In this document: positions 48,640-61,184 of the stretch, one piece after another
Numbering within the stretch: the first letter of the stretch is position 1
How the letters are laid out: each line of letters begins with the position of its first letter
Assembly: GCF_000286835.2 (NCBI RefSeq)
Contig: NZ_AJYD02000013.1
Span: 220,399-284,398, forward strand
Source of the DNA: Enterovibrio norvegicus FF-33
GTDB taxonomy: Bacteria > Pseudomonadota > Gammaproteobacteria > Enterobacterales > Vibrionaceae
Direction: 5' to 3'
Length of the DNA: 64,000 nucleotides
The notes under the pieces: generated by a model
What the model was told of the DNA's origin: nothing
Databases searched by the model: none
Seen by the model: the letters and a program-made list of their open reading frames with translations, nothing else
Position numbers and translations under genes: made by a program

Positions 48640-49971
48640 CTAGATCACTGTGGATTGGATCTCGCCGCTCGATAATACTGTGGTGATCTGATCGCCGGAT
48701 TTCACGTCACTGTCAGACCGGATCACTTTGTTATTCTTGCCTCGAGTGATCGAATATCCTCGAGCCAGTGTGGCGAGCGGGCTGACTGCGTCCAAGGTTT
48801 CCATTTTTAGGGCTAATTCATGCTGATGTTGGCGTAACTGACGGTGCATGGCGTCAGTTAAACGCTGCTGTGTGTATCCTAATTGCGTGCTGAGTCCTGG
48901 CAGTTGGTTCGCTGGCGAGAAACGCTCTAAACGCTGACTCGCTCTATCTAAGCGCTGCGCATCAGTTTGCAGTTTGGTTCGCATGGATTGGTAGAGACGA
49001 CGTTCGAGCTCGTCAAACTGCTGTGCTTGCTGTTGCAGACGAGCTTGGGGGTGTTGCATTGCCAATCGGTGTTGCAGGCGTGTGAGGCGCTCCTGGCTAC
49101 GTGATAGGTGTCGACTGAACACATGTGCCAGCCGATCGCTGCGCTGCGAAAACTGTTGGGCTCGTACTGAGGTATCTCTGCTCACCAATTCAGCCGCAGC
49201 AGAAGGCGTGGGTGCGCGCATGTCCGCAACAAAGTCGGCGATGGTTACATCGACCTCATGACCCACGGCACTGACAATAGGAATGCTGCTTGCAGCAATG
49301 GTGCGCGCCACTATTTCTTCGTTGAAACACCACAAGTCCTCTAACGAACCGCCACCGCGTCCCACAATAAGCACATCACACTCGTCACGGCTGTTGGCTC
49401 GGCCAATCGCTTGCGCTATTTGGATCGCCGCGTCTTTTCCCTGAACTTGAGTAGGGTATATCACCACGGGCAGACTTGGGTCCCGGCGCTTTAACACATG
49501 CAAAATATCGTGAAGGGCTGCGCCAGTTTTTGAGGTGATGATCCCGACGCGTCTTGGCTGTTCGGGTAATGTTTTTTTGGTACTGGCTGCAAACAGACCT
49601 TCCGCCGCCAGTTGCATTTTCAGCTTCTCAAATTGCTGCTGAAGCATGCCATCTCCTTCCGGCTGCATGCTTTCAACAATGATTTGGTAGTCGCCGCGCG
49701 GTTCATACAAGGACAATCTGGCGCGAACCAGTACTTGATTGCCGTTGGCTGGCTTGAAGGTCACACGGCGATTGTTGCCTTTGAACATGGCACATTTCAC
49801 CTGAGCACGGCTGTCTTTGAGGGTGAAATACCAGTGGCCAGACACAGGAACGGTAAGATTTGATACTTCGCCAACCAGCCAGACGATGCCCATTTCGTTC
49901 TCGAGCAGAAGACGAACTTCGGCGTTCAAACGAGAGACGGTGAAAATGTTTTCGTTAGGGCTTGTCATCAC
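48640..49971 (-). CDS. xseA: Exodeoxyribonuclease VII large subunit
   Basis: 443 residues. An N-terminal OB-fold ([30 protein letters not shown]), then the catalytic region with [34 protein letters not shown] and [26 protein letters not shown], and a long coiled-coil that binds XseB copies. It degrades single-stranded DNA into oligonucleotides. Two adjacent ATG codons (49971, 49968) could start it. It is divergent from guaB. Confidence 0.97.
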   Translation of the reverse strand: MMTSPNENIFTVSRLNAEVRLLLENEMGIVWLVGEVSNLTVPVSGHWYFTLKDSRAQVKCAMFKGNNRRVTFKPANGNQVLVRARLSLYEPRGDYQIIVESMQPEGDGMLQQQFEKLKMQLAAEGLFAASTKKTLPEQPRRVGIITSKTGAALHDILHVLKRRDPSLPVVIYPTQVQGKDAAIQIAQAIGRANSRDECDVLIVGRGGGSLEDLWCFNEEIVARTIAASSIPIVSAVGHEVDVTIADFVADMRAPTPSAAAELVSRDTSVRAQQFSQRSDRLAHVFSRHLSRSQERLTRLQHRLAMQHPQARLQQQAQQFDELERRLYQSMRTKLQTDAQRLDRASQRLERFSPANQLPGLSTQLGYTQQRLTDAMHRQLRQHQHELALKMETLDAVSPLATLARGYSITRGKNNKVIRSDSDVKSGDQITTVLSSGEIQSTVI

Positions 49972-50026
49972 CAGTTAGCCTTAAATATCAGCGGGTTTTC
50001 GTCATGGTACTGGGGCAAAAAATGAA

Positions 50027-50080
50027 TGCCAAACGTTTTCGTTAAAATCTATAGCCAAACGTTTGCGTCATCAGTATAAT
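50027..50080 (+). promoter_or_regulatory. guaB promoter with two PurR boxes
   Basis: Two 16-bp PurR-like sites, TGCCAAACGTTTTCGT (50027-50042) and AGCCAAACGTTTGCGT (50053-50068), have centres 26 bp apart; both keep the CAAACGTTT core of the purine-repressor operator. A perfect TATAAT follows at 50075-50080. PurR with hypoxanthine or guanine would be expected to repress guaBA. Confidence 0.8.
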
Positions 50081-50131
50081 GCTGCGGCAATATTTAGTCC
50101 CCCGTATTTACTTTTGGCGTGAGATATTGCA

Positions 50132-51598
50132 ATGTTACGAATAGCTAAAGAAGCACTAACTTTTGATGATGTATTGCTGGTTCCAGCACATTCCACAGTT
50201 CTTCCAAACACTGCCGACTTACGTACTCAACTGACGAAAACTATTTCTCTGAATATCCCTCTGATCTCAGCGGCGATGGACACAGTGACAGAAGCCCGTC
50301 TCGCGATTGCGTTAGCTCAAGAAGGCGGTATCGGATTCATCCACAAAAACATGACTATCGAACAACAAGCAGAACAAGTTCGCTTGGTGAAAATTTTCGA
50401 AGCAGGTGTGGTCTCCAACCCCGTCACTGTTACCCCAAATCAAACCATTGCAGATGTGAAAATGCTGACTGAGCGTAATGGCTTTGCAGGTTTCCCTGTT
50501 GTGACTGAGAGCAATGAGCTTGTTGGTATCATCACTGGCCGTGATGTTCGCTTTGTTATCGACCTTAGCCTGAAAGTGGCTGATGTGATGACACCAAAAG
50601 ATCGTCTGGCAACAGTGAAAGAAGGCGCAAGCCCTGAAGAAGTGCAAAAGCTGATGCAACAATTCCGTGTCGAGAAAGTGTTGGTTGTGAATGATGACCA
50701 CCATCTCAGCGGTATGATCACAGCAAAAGATTTCCAAAAAGCAGAACGCAAACCCAACGCGTGTAAAGACGAAAAAGGTCGTCTACGTGTAGGTGCAGCT
50801 GTTGGCGCGGGTGCTGGCAACGAAGAACGCGTTGCGGCACTGGTTGAAGCCGGTGTTGATGTGTTGCTTATCGATTCTTCTCACGGTCATTCTGAAGGTG
50901 TTCTTCAGCGTATTCGTGAAACACGTGCGGCATTCCCTGATCTGCAAATCATTGGCGGTAACGTCGCAACCGGTTCTGGTGCAAAAGCGCTGATCGAAGC
51001 GGGCGTCAACGCAGTAAAAGTCGGTATCGGCCCGGGTTCAATTTGTACTACGCGCATCGTGACCGGTGTGGGTGTGCCACAAATCACTGCGATTTCTGAC
51101 GCAGTTGAAGTGGCTGACCAATACGGCATCCCTGTCGTTGCTGACGGCGGTATTCGTTTCTCTGGTGACATGTGTAAGGCAATTGTCGCTGGTGCATCGT
51201 GTGTAATGGTTGGCTCAATGCTAGCGGGTACTGAAGAGTCTCCGGGTGAAGTTGAGCTGTATCAAGGTCGCTCTTACAAGTCTTACCGTGGCATGGGTTC
51301 ATTGGGTGCCATGTCTAAAGGGTCATCTGACCGCTACTTCCAGACAGATAACGCTGCCGACAAGCTTGTACCTGAAGGCATTGAAGGCCGCGTGGCTTAC
51401 AAAGGCCGTCTGAAAGAAATTATTCACCAGCAAATGGGTGGTTTGCGCTCGTGCATGGGCCTAACGGGTTCTGCAACGGTTGATGCTCTGCGCACAAAAG
51501 CAGAATTCGTTCGTATCACAGGTGCAGGCATGACTGAATCGCACGCACATGATGTGACGATCACGAAAGAAGCGCCAAACTACCGTACTGGGCAGTAA
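50132..51598 (+). CDS. guaB: IMP dehydrogenase
   Basis: 488 residues. Two CBS domains (about 95-205) are inserted in the TIM-barrel. The catalytic cysteine is in [17 protein letters not shown], and the flap follows in [14 protein letters not shown]. It turns IMP into XMP with NAD, the first step to GMP. It is cotranscribed with guaA, 65 bp downstream, behind PurR boxes. Confidence 0.98.
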   Translation: MLRIAKEALTFDDVLLVPAHSTVLPNTADLRTQLTKTISLNIPLISAAMDTVTEARLAIALAQEGGIGFIHKNMTIEQQAEQVRLVKIFEAGVVSNPVTVTPNQTIADVKMLTERNGFAGFPVVTESNELVGIITGRDVRFVIDLSLKVADVMTPKDRLATVKEGASPEEVQKLMQQFRVEKVLVVNDDHHLSGMITAKDFQKAERKPNACKDEKGRLRVGAAVGAGAGNEERVAALVEAGVDVLLIDSSHGHSEGVLQRIRETRAAFPDLQIIGGNVATGSGAKALIEAGVNAVKVGIGPGSICTTRIVTGVGVPQITAISDAVEVADQYGIPVVADGGIRFSGDMCKAIVAGASCVMVGSMLAGTEESPGEVELYQGRSYKSYRGMGSLGAMSKGSSDRYFQTDNAADKLVPEGIEGRVAYKGRLKEIIHQQMGGLRSCMGLTGSATVDALRTKAEFVRITGAGMTESHAHDVTITKEAPNYRTGQ

Positions 51599-51616
51599 TC
51601 CTTTTTTTACAAATAC

Positions 51617-51635
51617 CAAGGGGCGTTGCCCCTTG
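51617..51635 (+). other. Intercistronic hairpin between guaB and guaA
   Basis: A perfect 8-bp stem CAAGGGGC / GCCCCTTG with a GTT loop, no T-tract after it. It could tune guaA relative to guaB by RNA processing. Confidence 0.6.
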
Positions 51636-51663
51636 AATCGCTGACATTTTGAGACAAGCTGAA

Positions 51664-53241
51664 ATGACTAAAAATATTCACGACCAACGTATTCTGATCC
51701 TCGACTTCGGCTCACAGTACACGCAGCTTATTGCACGTCGTATCCGTGAAATCGGTGTGTATTGCGAATTGTGGGGCTGGGACGTCGATGAGCAGGATAT
51801 TCGTGACTTCAACCCAGATGGCATCATCCTTTCTGGTGGCCCTGAAAGTGTGACGGAAGCAGGTTCTCCTCGTGCACCGGAATATGTGTTCACCGCTGGT
51901 GTGCCTGTTTTGGGTGTGTGCTACGGCATGCAAACCATGTCCGCGCAACTTGGCGGTAAAGTTTCAGGATCAACGGAACGCGAATTCGGCTACGCAAAAG
52001 TGACTCTCGACAATGCGGGTAGCCTGTTTGAAGGTATCGAAGATTCTATCAACGAAGAAGGCTTAGGCATTCTTGATGTATGGATGAGCCACGGTGACAA
52101 AGTGGTCGAGATCCCAGCTGACTTCGTGAAAGTGGCGTCAACCGATACTTGCCCATTCGCGGCAATGGCCAATGAAGAGAAGCGTTTCTATGGTGTGCAA
52201 TTCCACCCAGAAGTGACACACACTCGTCAAGGTCATCGCATGCTTGAGCGTTTCGTTCTCGACATTTGTGGTTGTGAGCGTCTTTGGACGTCAGCATCGA
52301 TCATTGAAAACGCCATTGAAAGCATCAAAGAGCAAGTGGGTGATGACGAAGTGATCCTAGGCCTGTCAGGCGGTGTGGATTCTTCTGTTGTTGCTATGCT
52401 TATTCACCGCGCGATCGGTGACAAGTTAACGTGCGTATTTGTTGATAATGGTCTGCTACGTCTTAATGAAGGCGAGCAAGTTATGGACATGTTTGGCGAT
52501 CATTTCGGATTGAACATCGTTCATGTGAAAGCGGAGCAACGTTTCCTTTCTGCACTTGAAGGCATAGCTGATCCAGAAGCTAAGCGTAAGAAAATTGGCC
52601 ACGTGTTTATTGATGTATTCGATGAAGAATCGAAGAAGTTAGAAAACGCGAAGTGGTTGGCGCAAGGCACTATCTATCCTGACGTGATCGAATCTGCCGC
52701 ATCGAAGACGGGTAAAGCACACGTGATCAAATCTCACCATAACGTTGGCGGTCTGCCAGACGACATGGAAATGGGATTGGTTGAGCCGCTTAAAGAGCTG
52801 TTCAAGGATGAAGTGCGTAAGATTGGTCTTGAGCTTGGCCTGCCTTACAACATGCTTTACCGCCACCCGTTCCCAGGTCCAGGCCTTGGTGTTCGTGTGT
52901 TGGGTGAAGTGAAAAAAGAGTACTGTGATTTGCTACGTCGTGCTGATGCTATCTTCATTGAAGAATTGCACAATGCAGACTTGTATAACAAAGTGTCTCA
53001 AGCCTTCACGGTATTCCTACCAGTGCGCTCAGTGGGCGTAATGGGCGATGGCCGTAAATACGATTGGGTTGTTTCTCTGCGTGCTGTTGAAACCATCGAT
53101 TTCATGACTGCACATTGGGCACATCTGCCTTACGATTTCTTGGGTAAGGTATCAAACCGTATCATCAATGAAGTCGACGGCATCAGCCGTGTGGTTTATG
53201 ACATTTCTGGTAAGCCACCTGCAACGATCGAGTGGGAATAA
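51664..53241 (+). CDS. guaA: GMP synthase (glutamine-hydrolysing)
   Basis: 525 residues from the ATG at 51664, equal to E. coli GuaA; an earlier in-frame start five codons away is less likely. The amidotransferase domain has the Cys in [10 protein letters not shown] and His in QFHPEVTHT; the ATP-pyrophosphatase domain has the P-loop [11 protein letters not shown], with the dimer domain at the end. It aminates XMP to GMP. Confidence 0.98.
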   Translation: MTKNIHDQRILILDFGSQYTQLIARRIREIGVYCELWGWDVDEQDIRDFNPDGIILSGGPESVTEAGSPRAPEYVFTAGVPVLGVCYGMQTMSAQLGGKVSGSTEREFGYAKVTLDNAGSLFEGIEDSINEEGLGILDVWMSHGDKVVEIPADFVKVASTDTCPFAAMANEEKRFYGVQFHPEVTHTRQGHRMLERFVLDICGCERLWTSASIIENAIESIKEQVGDDEVILGLSGGVDSSVVAMLIHRAIGDKLTCVFVDNGLLRLNEGEQVMDMFGDHFGLNIVHVKAEQRFLSALEGIADPEAKRKKIGHVFIDVFDEESKKLENAKWLAQGTIYPDVIESAASKTGKAHVIKSHHNVGGLPDDMEMGLVEPLKELFKDEVRKIGLELGLPYNMLYRHPFPGPGLGVRVLGEVKKEYCDLLRRADAIFIEELHNADLYNKVSQAFTVFLPVRSVGVMGDGRKYDWVVSLRAVETIDFMTAHWAHLPYDFLGKVSNRIINEVDGISRVVYDISGKPPATIEWE

Positions 53242-53275
53242 TTCCTCTCTGATTAAAAGATGAAATAGAAAGACG

Positions 53276-53301
53276 AAAGGCACGCATTGCGTGCCTTTTT
53301 T
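53276..53301 (+). terminator. Terminator of guaBA
   Basis: Perfect 10-bp stem AAAGGCACGC / GCGTGCCTTT with an ATT loop and a run of six T. Confidence 0.94.
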
Positions 53302-53616
53302 GTGTCTAACTTTCTGTCATGCGCTCTCAATACCGTGACGCTGCGTGCCCTAACCTTGCCTAATACTCTTTCTTTCGTTCTGAAGTAACGATTTCTTTGG
53401 AATTGTTGCCGCTCAGGATTCACCTTGTATCCATTGTGTTTATTTGTTGTGTGAATATTGAATCAATCTTCTTTTTTTGTGAGTTAAATTGATATTTACC
53501 CCTGCCAAAAAAGAATTAAGTATGTATTTTATGCTGCTGAATAATGATGACGTCGTCTGAATCGAAAGATTCAGAATACACGATGCAAACACACACAATT
53601 AACCATGGAGCTTTAC
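53302..53616. other. Non-coding region upstream of the AbgT transporter gene
   Basis: About 315 bp, AT-rich, containing no ORF or hairpin I can support. The transporter promoter should be here, but no clear -35/-10 pair was found. Confidence 0.5.
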
Positions 53617-55176
53617 ATGAGTAACCATGCTATGGACAACATTCCAGACGCGCCGATGAGCGCAATGGACAAGTTTCTCAATGGGATTGAGAAAGCAGGG
53701 AACAAAATCCCTGATCCAGCATTACTGTTCTTTTACGGGTTATTAATCGTATGGGGTCTGTCTGCCGTTCTTTCTCAGGTTGATTTTGGCCTGATACACC
53801 CAATCTCCGGCCAGACTGTAGAAATTAATAACTTGTTGACTGGCACTGCGCTAGCTAACTTCCTCGCTAACATGGTCACCACCTTCACTAGCTTTGCCCC
53901 TATGGGTATCGTGCTGGTGGCGATGTTGGGCGTTGGTGTTGCGGATGCTTCAGGTTTTATCACCACCGGCCTGAAGAAAATGCTGAACGTGACACCGAAG
54001 AAATTGCTGACGCCAGCATTGATCTTGGTGGCTATCGTTTCGCACACCGCAGCAGATGCGGGCTACGTTCTGGTTATCCCGCTGGGTGGCATCATCTTCC
54101 ACGCGGCAGGTCGCCATCCTCTTGTGGGTATTGCGGCGGCATTTGCTGGTGTATCAGGCGGTTTCTCTGCGAACTTCATTCCTTCTGGTATCGACCCGCT
54201 TCTTGCCGGCTTTACTCAATCAGCGGCACAAGTACTTGATAAAGATTACTTGGTAAACCCACTGGCAAACATTTACTTCACCGGCTTGTCTTCGATTTTG
54301 ATCGTGGCAATCGGTTGGTATGTGACTGAAAAAATCATCGAGCCGCGTCTAAGCAAATTGCCTATTGATGACGATGCCGAGAAAGCCCCTGATCTGGGTA
54401 GCTTCACCGACATTGAAAGCAAGGCGTTCAATCGCGCAAGCTTTGCGATGCTGGCGGGTATTGCGCTACTAGTTTTTGCGCTTATTCCTGAAACATCAGC
54501 ACTGCGTTCACCAGAAGGTGAGTTAACTGCATTCTCTGCACCGTTGATGAAGTCAATTGTACCGCTGATCTTTATTCTTTTCGTCATTCCTGGTGTGGTA
54601 TATGGCCGCGTAGCAGGGACGTTCAAGAAGCAAGGCGACATCATTGTGGCAATGAGCCAGACCATGTCTACCATGGGTAGCTACTTGGTCATGTCATTCT
54701 TCTGTGCGCAGTTCCTTGCCGCATTCAGCCAATCAAACATTGGTACATTGTTGGCGTTAGAAGGCGCAGAGCTTCTAAAAGCACTTAACATGCCAGGTCA
54801 AATGACAATTATTGGCATGATCTTACTGACGGCGTGTGTGAACCTGTTGATTGGCTCTGCTTCTGCGAAGTGGGCGTTGATTGGTCCAATCCTTGTGCCG
54901 ATGTTGATGGCATTGGGTATTTCCCCTGAGCTTTCACAAGCAGGTTATCGTGTCGGTGACTCTGTCTCTAACATCATTTCTCCGTTGATGGTCTTCTTCC
55001 CATTAGTGGTGGTTTACTGTCAGCGTTACGTGAAGAACACTGGTATTGGTACCTTGGCTTCAATGATGATGCCTTACTCGATTGCTATGTTGATCGGCTG
55101 GAGTCTTTTCTTGCTGGCATACTGGGCATTGGGTATTCCATTGGGTATTCAAGCACCGTACACCTATCAGTTGTAG
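53617..55176 (+). CDS. AbgT family transporter
   Basis: 519 residues from the ATG at 53617, whose ribosome site GGAG lies six bases upstream and itself overlaps an earlier in-frame ATG at 53605. It has many hydrophobic segments, the signature PDPALLFFYGLLIVWGLS, the hairpin region SHTAADAGYVLVIPLGGIIF and SASAKWALIGPILVPMLM with the SAKWA motif of the AbgT family. Members import p-aminobenzoyl-glutamate (AbgT) or export sulfonamides (MtrF); this one cannot be assigned to either. A sodium or proton gradient drives the family. It is monocistronic between two terminators. Confidence 0.93.
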   Translation: MSNHAMDNIPDAPMSAMDKFLNGIEKAGNKIPDPALLFFYGLLIVWGLSAVLSQVDFGLIHPISGQTVEINNLLTGTALANFLANMVTTFTSFAPMGIVLVAMLGVGVADASGFITTGLKKMLNVTPKKLLTPALILVAIVSHTAADAGYVLVIPLGGIIFHAAGRHPLVGIAAAFAGVSGGFSANFIPSGIDPLLAGFTQSAAQVLDKDYLVNPLANIYFTGLSSILIVAIGWYVTEKIIEPRLSKLPIDDDAEKAPDLGSFTDIESKAFNRASFAMLAGIALLVFALIPETSALRSPEGELTAFSAPLMKSIVPLIFILFVIPGVVYGRVAGTFKKQGDIIVAMSQTMSTMGSYLVMSFFCAQFLAAFSQSNIGTLLALEGAELLKALNMPGQMTIIGMILLTACVNLLIGSASAKWALIGPILVPMLMALGISPELSQAGYRVGDSVSNIISPLMVFFPLVVVYCQRYVKNTGIGTLASMMMPYSIAMLIGWSLFLLAYWALGIPLGIQAPYTYQL

Positions 55177-55330
55177 CCGAGTGAGCAATAAGCGACTTCG
55201 CTTTTTCTGATTGGTATGACGTTATAGGCGGCTGTTTTCGTCAGGGAATAGACCGCAATGTTGATGGTGTTGGTTAACTTCAACATTCCACTGGGCTTCT
55301 AATGAATACCGTTAGTTGCCCCGTCAGATA

Positions 55331-55357
55331 AAAAAAACCGGCCTCGGCCGGTTTTTT
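55331..55357. terminator. Bidirectional terminator between the AbgT gene and fghA
   Basis: AAAAAAACCGGCC and its complement around a short loop, with T-tracts on both strands, between convergent genes. Confidence 0.92.
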
Positions 55358-55380
55358 GTTTTCAAATGCTAGCTAGACAT

Positions 55381-56226
55381 TCAGCCTTTGAGGTGCTGTG
55401 CGTGAAAGCGAAGATGATCATCAATGAAACTGGCAATAAAGTAATAGCTGTGGTCATAACCTTCCTGCATGCGAAGCTCTAACGGGTAACCCGCTTCTTC
55501 GGCTGCTTGCAGCAGATGGCCTGGTTTTAACTGATCATGCAAAAACTGATCGCCATCCCCTTGGTCAACCAACATTGGCACGTGTTTCTCCGCGGTTTTG
55601 ATCAGAGCGCATGCATCATATTCCAGCCACGTCGACGTATCGTCACCTAAATAATTGGTAAAGGCTTTCTGTCCCCAAGGCACGACTGATGGATTAACGA
55701 TAGGGCTGAATGCAGATACCGAGCGATAGGCATCACTGTTTTTCAGTGCAATGGTTAGTGCCCCATGTCCGCCCATGCTGTGGCCTGAGATAGCTTTCAC
55801 ATCGCTGACAGGGAAATGGCCTTCAATCACCGCAGGCAGTTCTTTCACCACGTAATCGTACATGTAGTAATAACGATTCCACGGTGCTTCGGTAGCGTTT
55901 AAATAAAACCCAGCGCCGACGCCAAAATCATACGCGCCATCGGGATCATCAGGAATATTGTCGCCACGCGGGCTGGTGTCAGCGGTGACAATCGCGATGC
56001 CTAATTCTGCCGCCAACTTGTGCGCGCCCGCTTTTTGCATGAAGTTTTCATCTGAGCAGGTTAAGCCTGATAGCCAATAGAGCACTGGCACTTTGTTTGA
56101 TTCAGAAGCTTGCGGCGGAAGATAGATGGCGAATCGCATGTTGCAGTGCACAGTGCGAGAAGTGTGTGTGTATTGCTTGTGCCAACCGCCAAAGCTGCGA
56201 TTGCTGCTGGTATTTTCAAGACTCAT
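55381..56226 (-). CDS. fghA: S-formylglutathione hydrolase
   Basis: 281 residues, an esterase-D-type alpha/beta hydrolase. The nucleophile Ser is in [16 protein letters not shown], the Asp in [11 protein letters not shown] and the His in [10 protein letters not shown]. It hydrolyses S-formylglutathione to formate and glutathione, completing glutathione-dependent formaldehyde detoxification begun by frmA, 59 bp upstream on the same strand. Confidence 0.96.
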   Translation of the reverse strand: MSLENTSSNRSFGGWHKQYTHTSRTVHCNMRFAIYLPPQASESNKVPVLYWLSGLTCSDENFMQKAGAHKLAAELGIAIVTADTSPRGDNIPDDPDGAYDFGVGAGFYLNATEAPWNRYYYMYDYVVKELPAVIEGHFPVSDVKAISGHSMGGHGALTIALKNSDAYRSVSAFSPIVNPSVVPWGQKAFTNYLGDDTSTWLEYDACALIKTAEKHVPMLVDQGDGDQFLHDQLKPGHLLQAAEEAGYPLELRMQEGYDHSYYFIASFIDDHLRFHAQHLKG

Positions 56227-56284
56227 GTTGGGCTCCAGTGTGGGCGCACCATGAGTGCGCCCACGTTGTTGTCACCGTAAAGGG

Positions 56285-57427
<1,143 letters not shown>

Positions 57428-57512
57428 CTATGCATGTGATCAGTCCTTCTCGACTAACCGTAGGTCAAATTTGAAGGGATCATGTGTCCAATTGTGTGAC
57501 AACCCCACTTTC

Positions 57513-57527
57513 ATTACCTAGTCTAAT
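57513..57527. promoter_or_regulatory. Candidate LysR box between frmA and the LysR gene
   Basis: ATTACCTAGTCTAAT is a near-palindromic 15-mer with the T-N11-A form used by LysR regulators; it lies in the 171-bp divergent promoter region. Confidence 0.4.
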
Positions 57528-57586
57528 TGTTTCGTTGGTATTGATAATCCATAATCCTAGCAATTAACTTTTACTGGTGTGTAACA

Positions 57587-59045
<1,459 letters not shown>

Positions 59046-59061
59046 GCGACGCTTTGCCGAA

Positions 59062-59223
59062 TTAGAAACTCTCGTCCATCATGGCAAATTCTCGAATGGC
59101 AAAGGTGCGTTGACGCCACAATACTTTTTTCAGGTTAACGTTGCGCATGCGCTTACGTCGGTTTGATGCTGAGCTTGAGTTACGTGCAAAAGTGGACTGC
59201 GTTTTTCGTTTGTTAGCAAACAT
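59062..59223 (-). CDS. Small highly basic protein (53 residues), function unknown
   Basis: A short frame from ATG 59223 with AGGAAC about nine bases upstream, product starting MFANKRKTQSTFARNSSSAS and ending FAMMDESF. It has 14 Lys or Arg and only three acidic residues, like a nucleic-acid- or ribosome-associated peptide. It is convergent with tadA, and a strong terminator-type hairpin lies only 20 bp upstream, so its promoter must be in or beyond the hairpin. I do not recognise the family. Confidence 0.5.
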   Translation of the reverse strand: MFANKRKTQSTFARNSSSASNRRKRMRNVNLKKVLWRQRTFAIREFAMMDESF

Positions 59224-59242
59224 AGTTTCAGTTCCTATTTAG

Positions 59243-59272
59243 ACAAAAACGCAGCCAGTGCTGCGTTTTTGT
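59243..59272. terminator. Bidirectional hairpin terminator between tadA and mltF
   Basis: A perfect 13-bp stem (ACAAAAACGCAGC / GCTGCGTTTTTGT) closed by CAGT. It would stop mltF transcripts, and tadA transcripts from the other side, but lies in the leader of the 53-residue ORF. Confidence 0.88.
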
Positions 59273-59332
59273 TGTCTCTGACACCTAGGTTATAACCTGC
59301 CATTGTGAACACACTATGACAAGAGGGAGCCC

Positions 59333-60862
59333 CTATTTGTCATTGGCTTCTTTTGCTGGGCTCTCTTCTGAGACAGGCTCAATCACATCGGTTTGTGTTA
59401 ATGCTTCCACCTCATCGGGCGAAGTCTCAATATTGATCGTCTGCAATCCATCAAGATTATCCGTAAGATCTGCACCAATTGCCTGCGCTTTATCCTGCTC
59501 ATAGCCAACAATACTTTGATAATAACGGCGAATGTTTTCAACGTAACTCAAGGCTTCATAACCTCGGGCGTAACCATAACGCGTTTGTTTGTGGTACTGG
59601 CGTTTAGCAAGCAATGGTAAGCGCTGTTTCACATCAGCCCATGAATCAGGGTTGCCGCCTTGTGATTTCGTCAATCGACGCGCATCCATCATGTGGCCAA
59701 ATCCGATGTTATAGGATGCCAGTGCGTACCAGATTTTTTCATTTTCGTTGACGCTGTCTGGTACTCGTTGCAGCATTTTATAGAGATATTCAGCGCCGCC
59801 ACGAATGCTTTGCTCCGGATCAAGACGGTTTTTCACACCGACTGATTTTGCCGTGGGTAACGTCAGCATCATCATGCCGCGAACACCGGTGGGTGAAACA
59901 GCGCGTGGATTCCAGTGTGATTCTTGATAGGACAGTGCAGCCAGCATTCGCCAATCAAACTGATCCGCGTATTTTTTAAATAACGGCTCCCACTTCGGCA
60001 GTTTACTGTCAATAGCGCGCAAAAAGGCGCGAGTATCGACGTAATCAAAACTGTCGACATGGCCAAAGTACTTTTCTTCTAGCGCTGCTAATTCACCGCT
60101 TTGTGTTTTTTTGCCGAAGAACTCAATCATCAAAGCGTAAACGCTGTCATCTTGTGATTTTTTCATGAACCAAGCGACGGGTTCGTCTTCTGTCAGCTCC
60201 AATGCAACAGTAATAGCGGGGTGAATGCGCTGAATCAACGCAATGTCGACGGAATCGGCAATGGTGAAGTCCAATTGGCCATCCGCCACTTGTTTCAGCA
60301 ATTCGTCGTCATCGGTGTCTTTAACACTTTCCCAGATCATTTCTGGAAATTCACGTTGTATGGCTTGCAGTGTCAAGGCATGACTGGAATCTTCAACCAC
60401 GGCAATGCGTGCACCATCTTTGTTCAGCTCTGACAGGTTTCGCGGACGCCAGTGCCCTTTTTTGTAGACCAATTGCTGGCTGACATAATAGTAAGCAGGA
60501 CCTGGGCGAAAATGGTCAAGGCGATCTTTGGTAATCGTTAGTCCAGCAGCAATGATATCGACGTCGCCACGCTCTAACGCTGGAAAAAGACCTGAAAGGG
60601 TGTAAGCAGGCTGCATTTCCAGTTTCACACCAAGACTTTGTGCGAATTGCGAGGCAAGTTCTAAGTCGAGCCCTGTTGGGCCGTCTGGGCCAATGTAATA
60701 GGAAAGTTGATTGTTCAGTGTCCCTACGCGAAGTACGCCACTGTCACGAATTTTGTCTAGTTCAGTTCTGTCATCGTATTTCCATTCACAACCGGAAAGA
60801 AACAGCACTAACATTGTGCCAACAAGCAGTTGATAGATTCGTTTTATAGCATTCGCGTTCAA
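59333..60862 (-). CDS. mltF: Membrane-bound lytic murein transglycosylase F
   Basis: 509 residues from a TTG start. The signal peptide (IYQLLVGTMLVLFLSGC) has a lipobox, so it is an outer-membrane lipoprotein. Next is a periplasmic amino-acid-binding-like domain (VGTLNNQLSYYIGPDGPTGL, then IADSVDIAL), then the SLT catalytic domain with the Glu in ALSYQESHWNPRAVS and the GVRGMMMLT motif. It cleaves peptidoglycan with 1,6-anhydro ends. It is divergent from purL. Confidence 0.95.
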   Translation of the reverse strand: MNANAIKRIYQLLVGTMLVLFLSGCEWKYDDRTELDKIRDSGVLRVGTLNNQLSYYIGPDGPTGLDLELASQFAQSLGVKLEMQPAYTLSGLFPALERGDVDIIAAGLTITKDRLDHFRPGPAYYYVSQQLVYKKGHWRPRNLSELNKDGARIAVVEDSSHALTLQAIQREFPEMIWESVKDTDDDELLKQVADGQLDFTIADSVDIALIQRIHPAITVALELTEDEPVAWFMKKSQDDSVYALMIEFFGKKTQSGELAALEEKYFGHVDSFDYVDTRAFLRAIDSKLPKWEPLFKKYADQFDWRMLAALSYQESHWNPRAVSPTGVRGMMMLTLPTAKSVGVKNRLDPEQSIRGGAEYLYKMLQRVPDSVNENEKIWYALASYNIGFGHMMDARRLTKSQGGNPDSWADVKQRLPLLAKRQYHKQTRYGYARGYEALSYVENIRRYYQSIVGYEQDKAQAIGADLTDNLDGLQTINIETSPDEVEALTQTDVIEPVSEESPAKEANDK

Positions 60863-60991
60863 AAAGTTATGCTCACTCTTTATTGATTACCGACTGTTAT
60901 ATCAAAGGTGGCATCCCGCATAAAGTGAAGCTGGATGGGTACCTTAGTTTAGACGCAGAATAATGACAGTCATCGTCGAGGAAAAAAAGTT

Positions 60992-61042
60992 GCGCAAACG
61001 GTTGCGTCAAGTGTTACGTCGCCCACATTTTTACCCTATAAT
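60992..61042 (+). promoter_or_regulatory. purL promoter with a PurR box
   Basis: GCGCAAACGGTTGCGT (60992-61007) matches the 16-bp PurR operator at most positions. TTACGT (61014-61019) and TATAAT (61037-61042) have a 17-bp spacer. Repression by PurR is likely. Confidence 0.75.
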
Positions 61043-61184
61043 AGCGCCCCGAACACTAGGAGATACCCTAGCAGCAAGAACAGAAGTGATATCGACGTAG
61101 CTTTCCCATTTATGTTACGACATAAAACTCATGGGGTTAGGCCAATATCACTTTAATTCACCGCTAACCGAGAGACGTACGCAC
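61043..61184 (+). promoter_or_regulatory. Structured 5' leader of purL
   Basis: The 142-bp leader between the -10 element and the ATG contains AAGTGATAT (61084-61092), which pairs with ATATCACTT (61145-61153) in a 9-bp perfect stem. Inside it TTTATGT / ACATAAA (61109-61115 with 61120-61126) forms a hairpin with a TACG loop and CCCAT (61105-61109) can pair with ATGGG (61131-61135). GGTTAG (61135-61140) can also pair with CTAACC (61164-61169), just before the ribosome site. I do not recognise a known riboswitch class. Confidence 0.5.
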
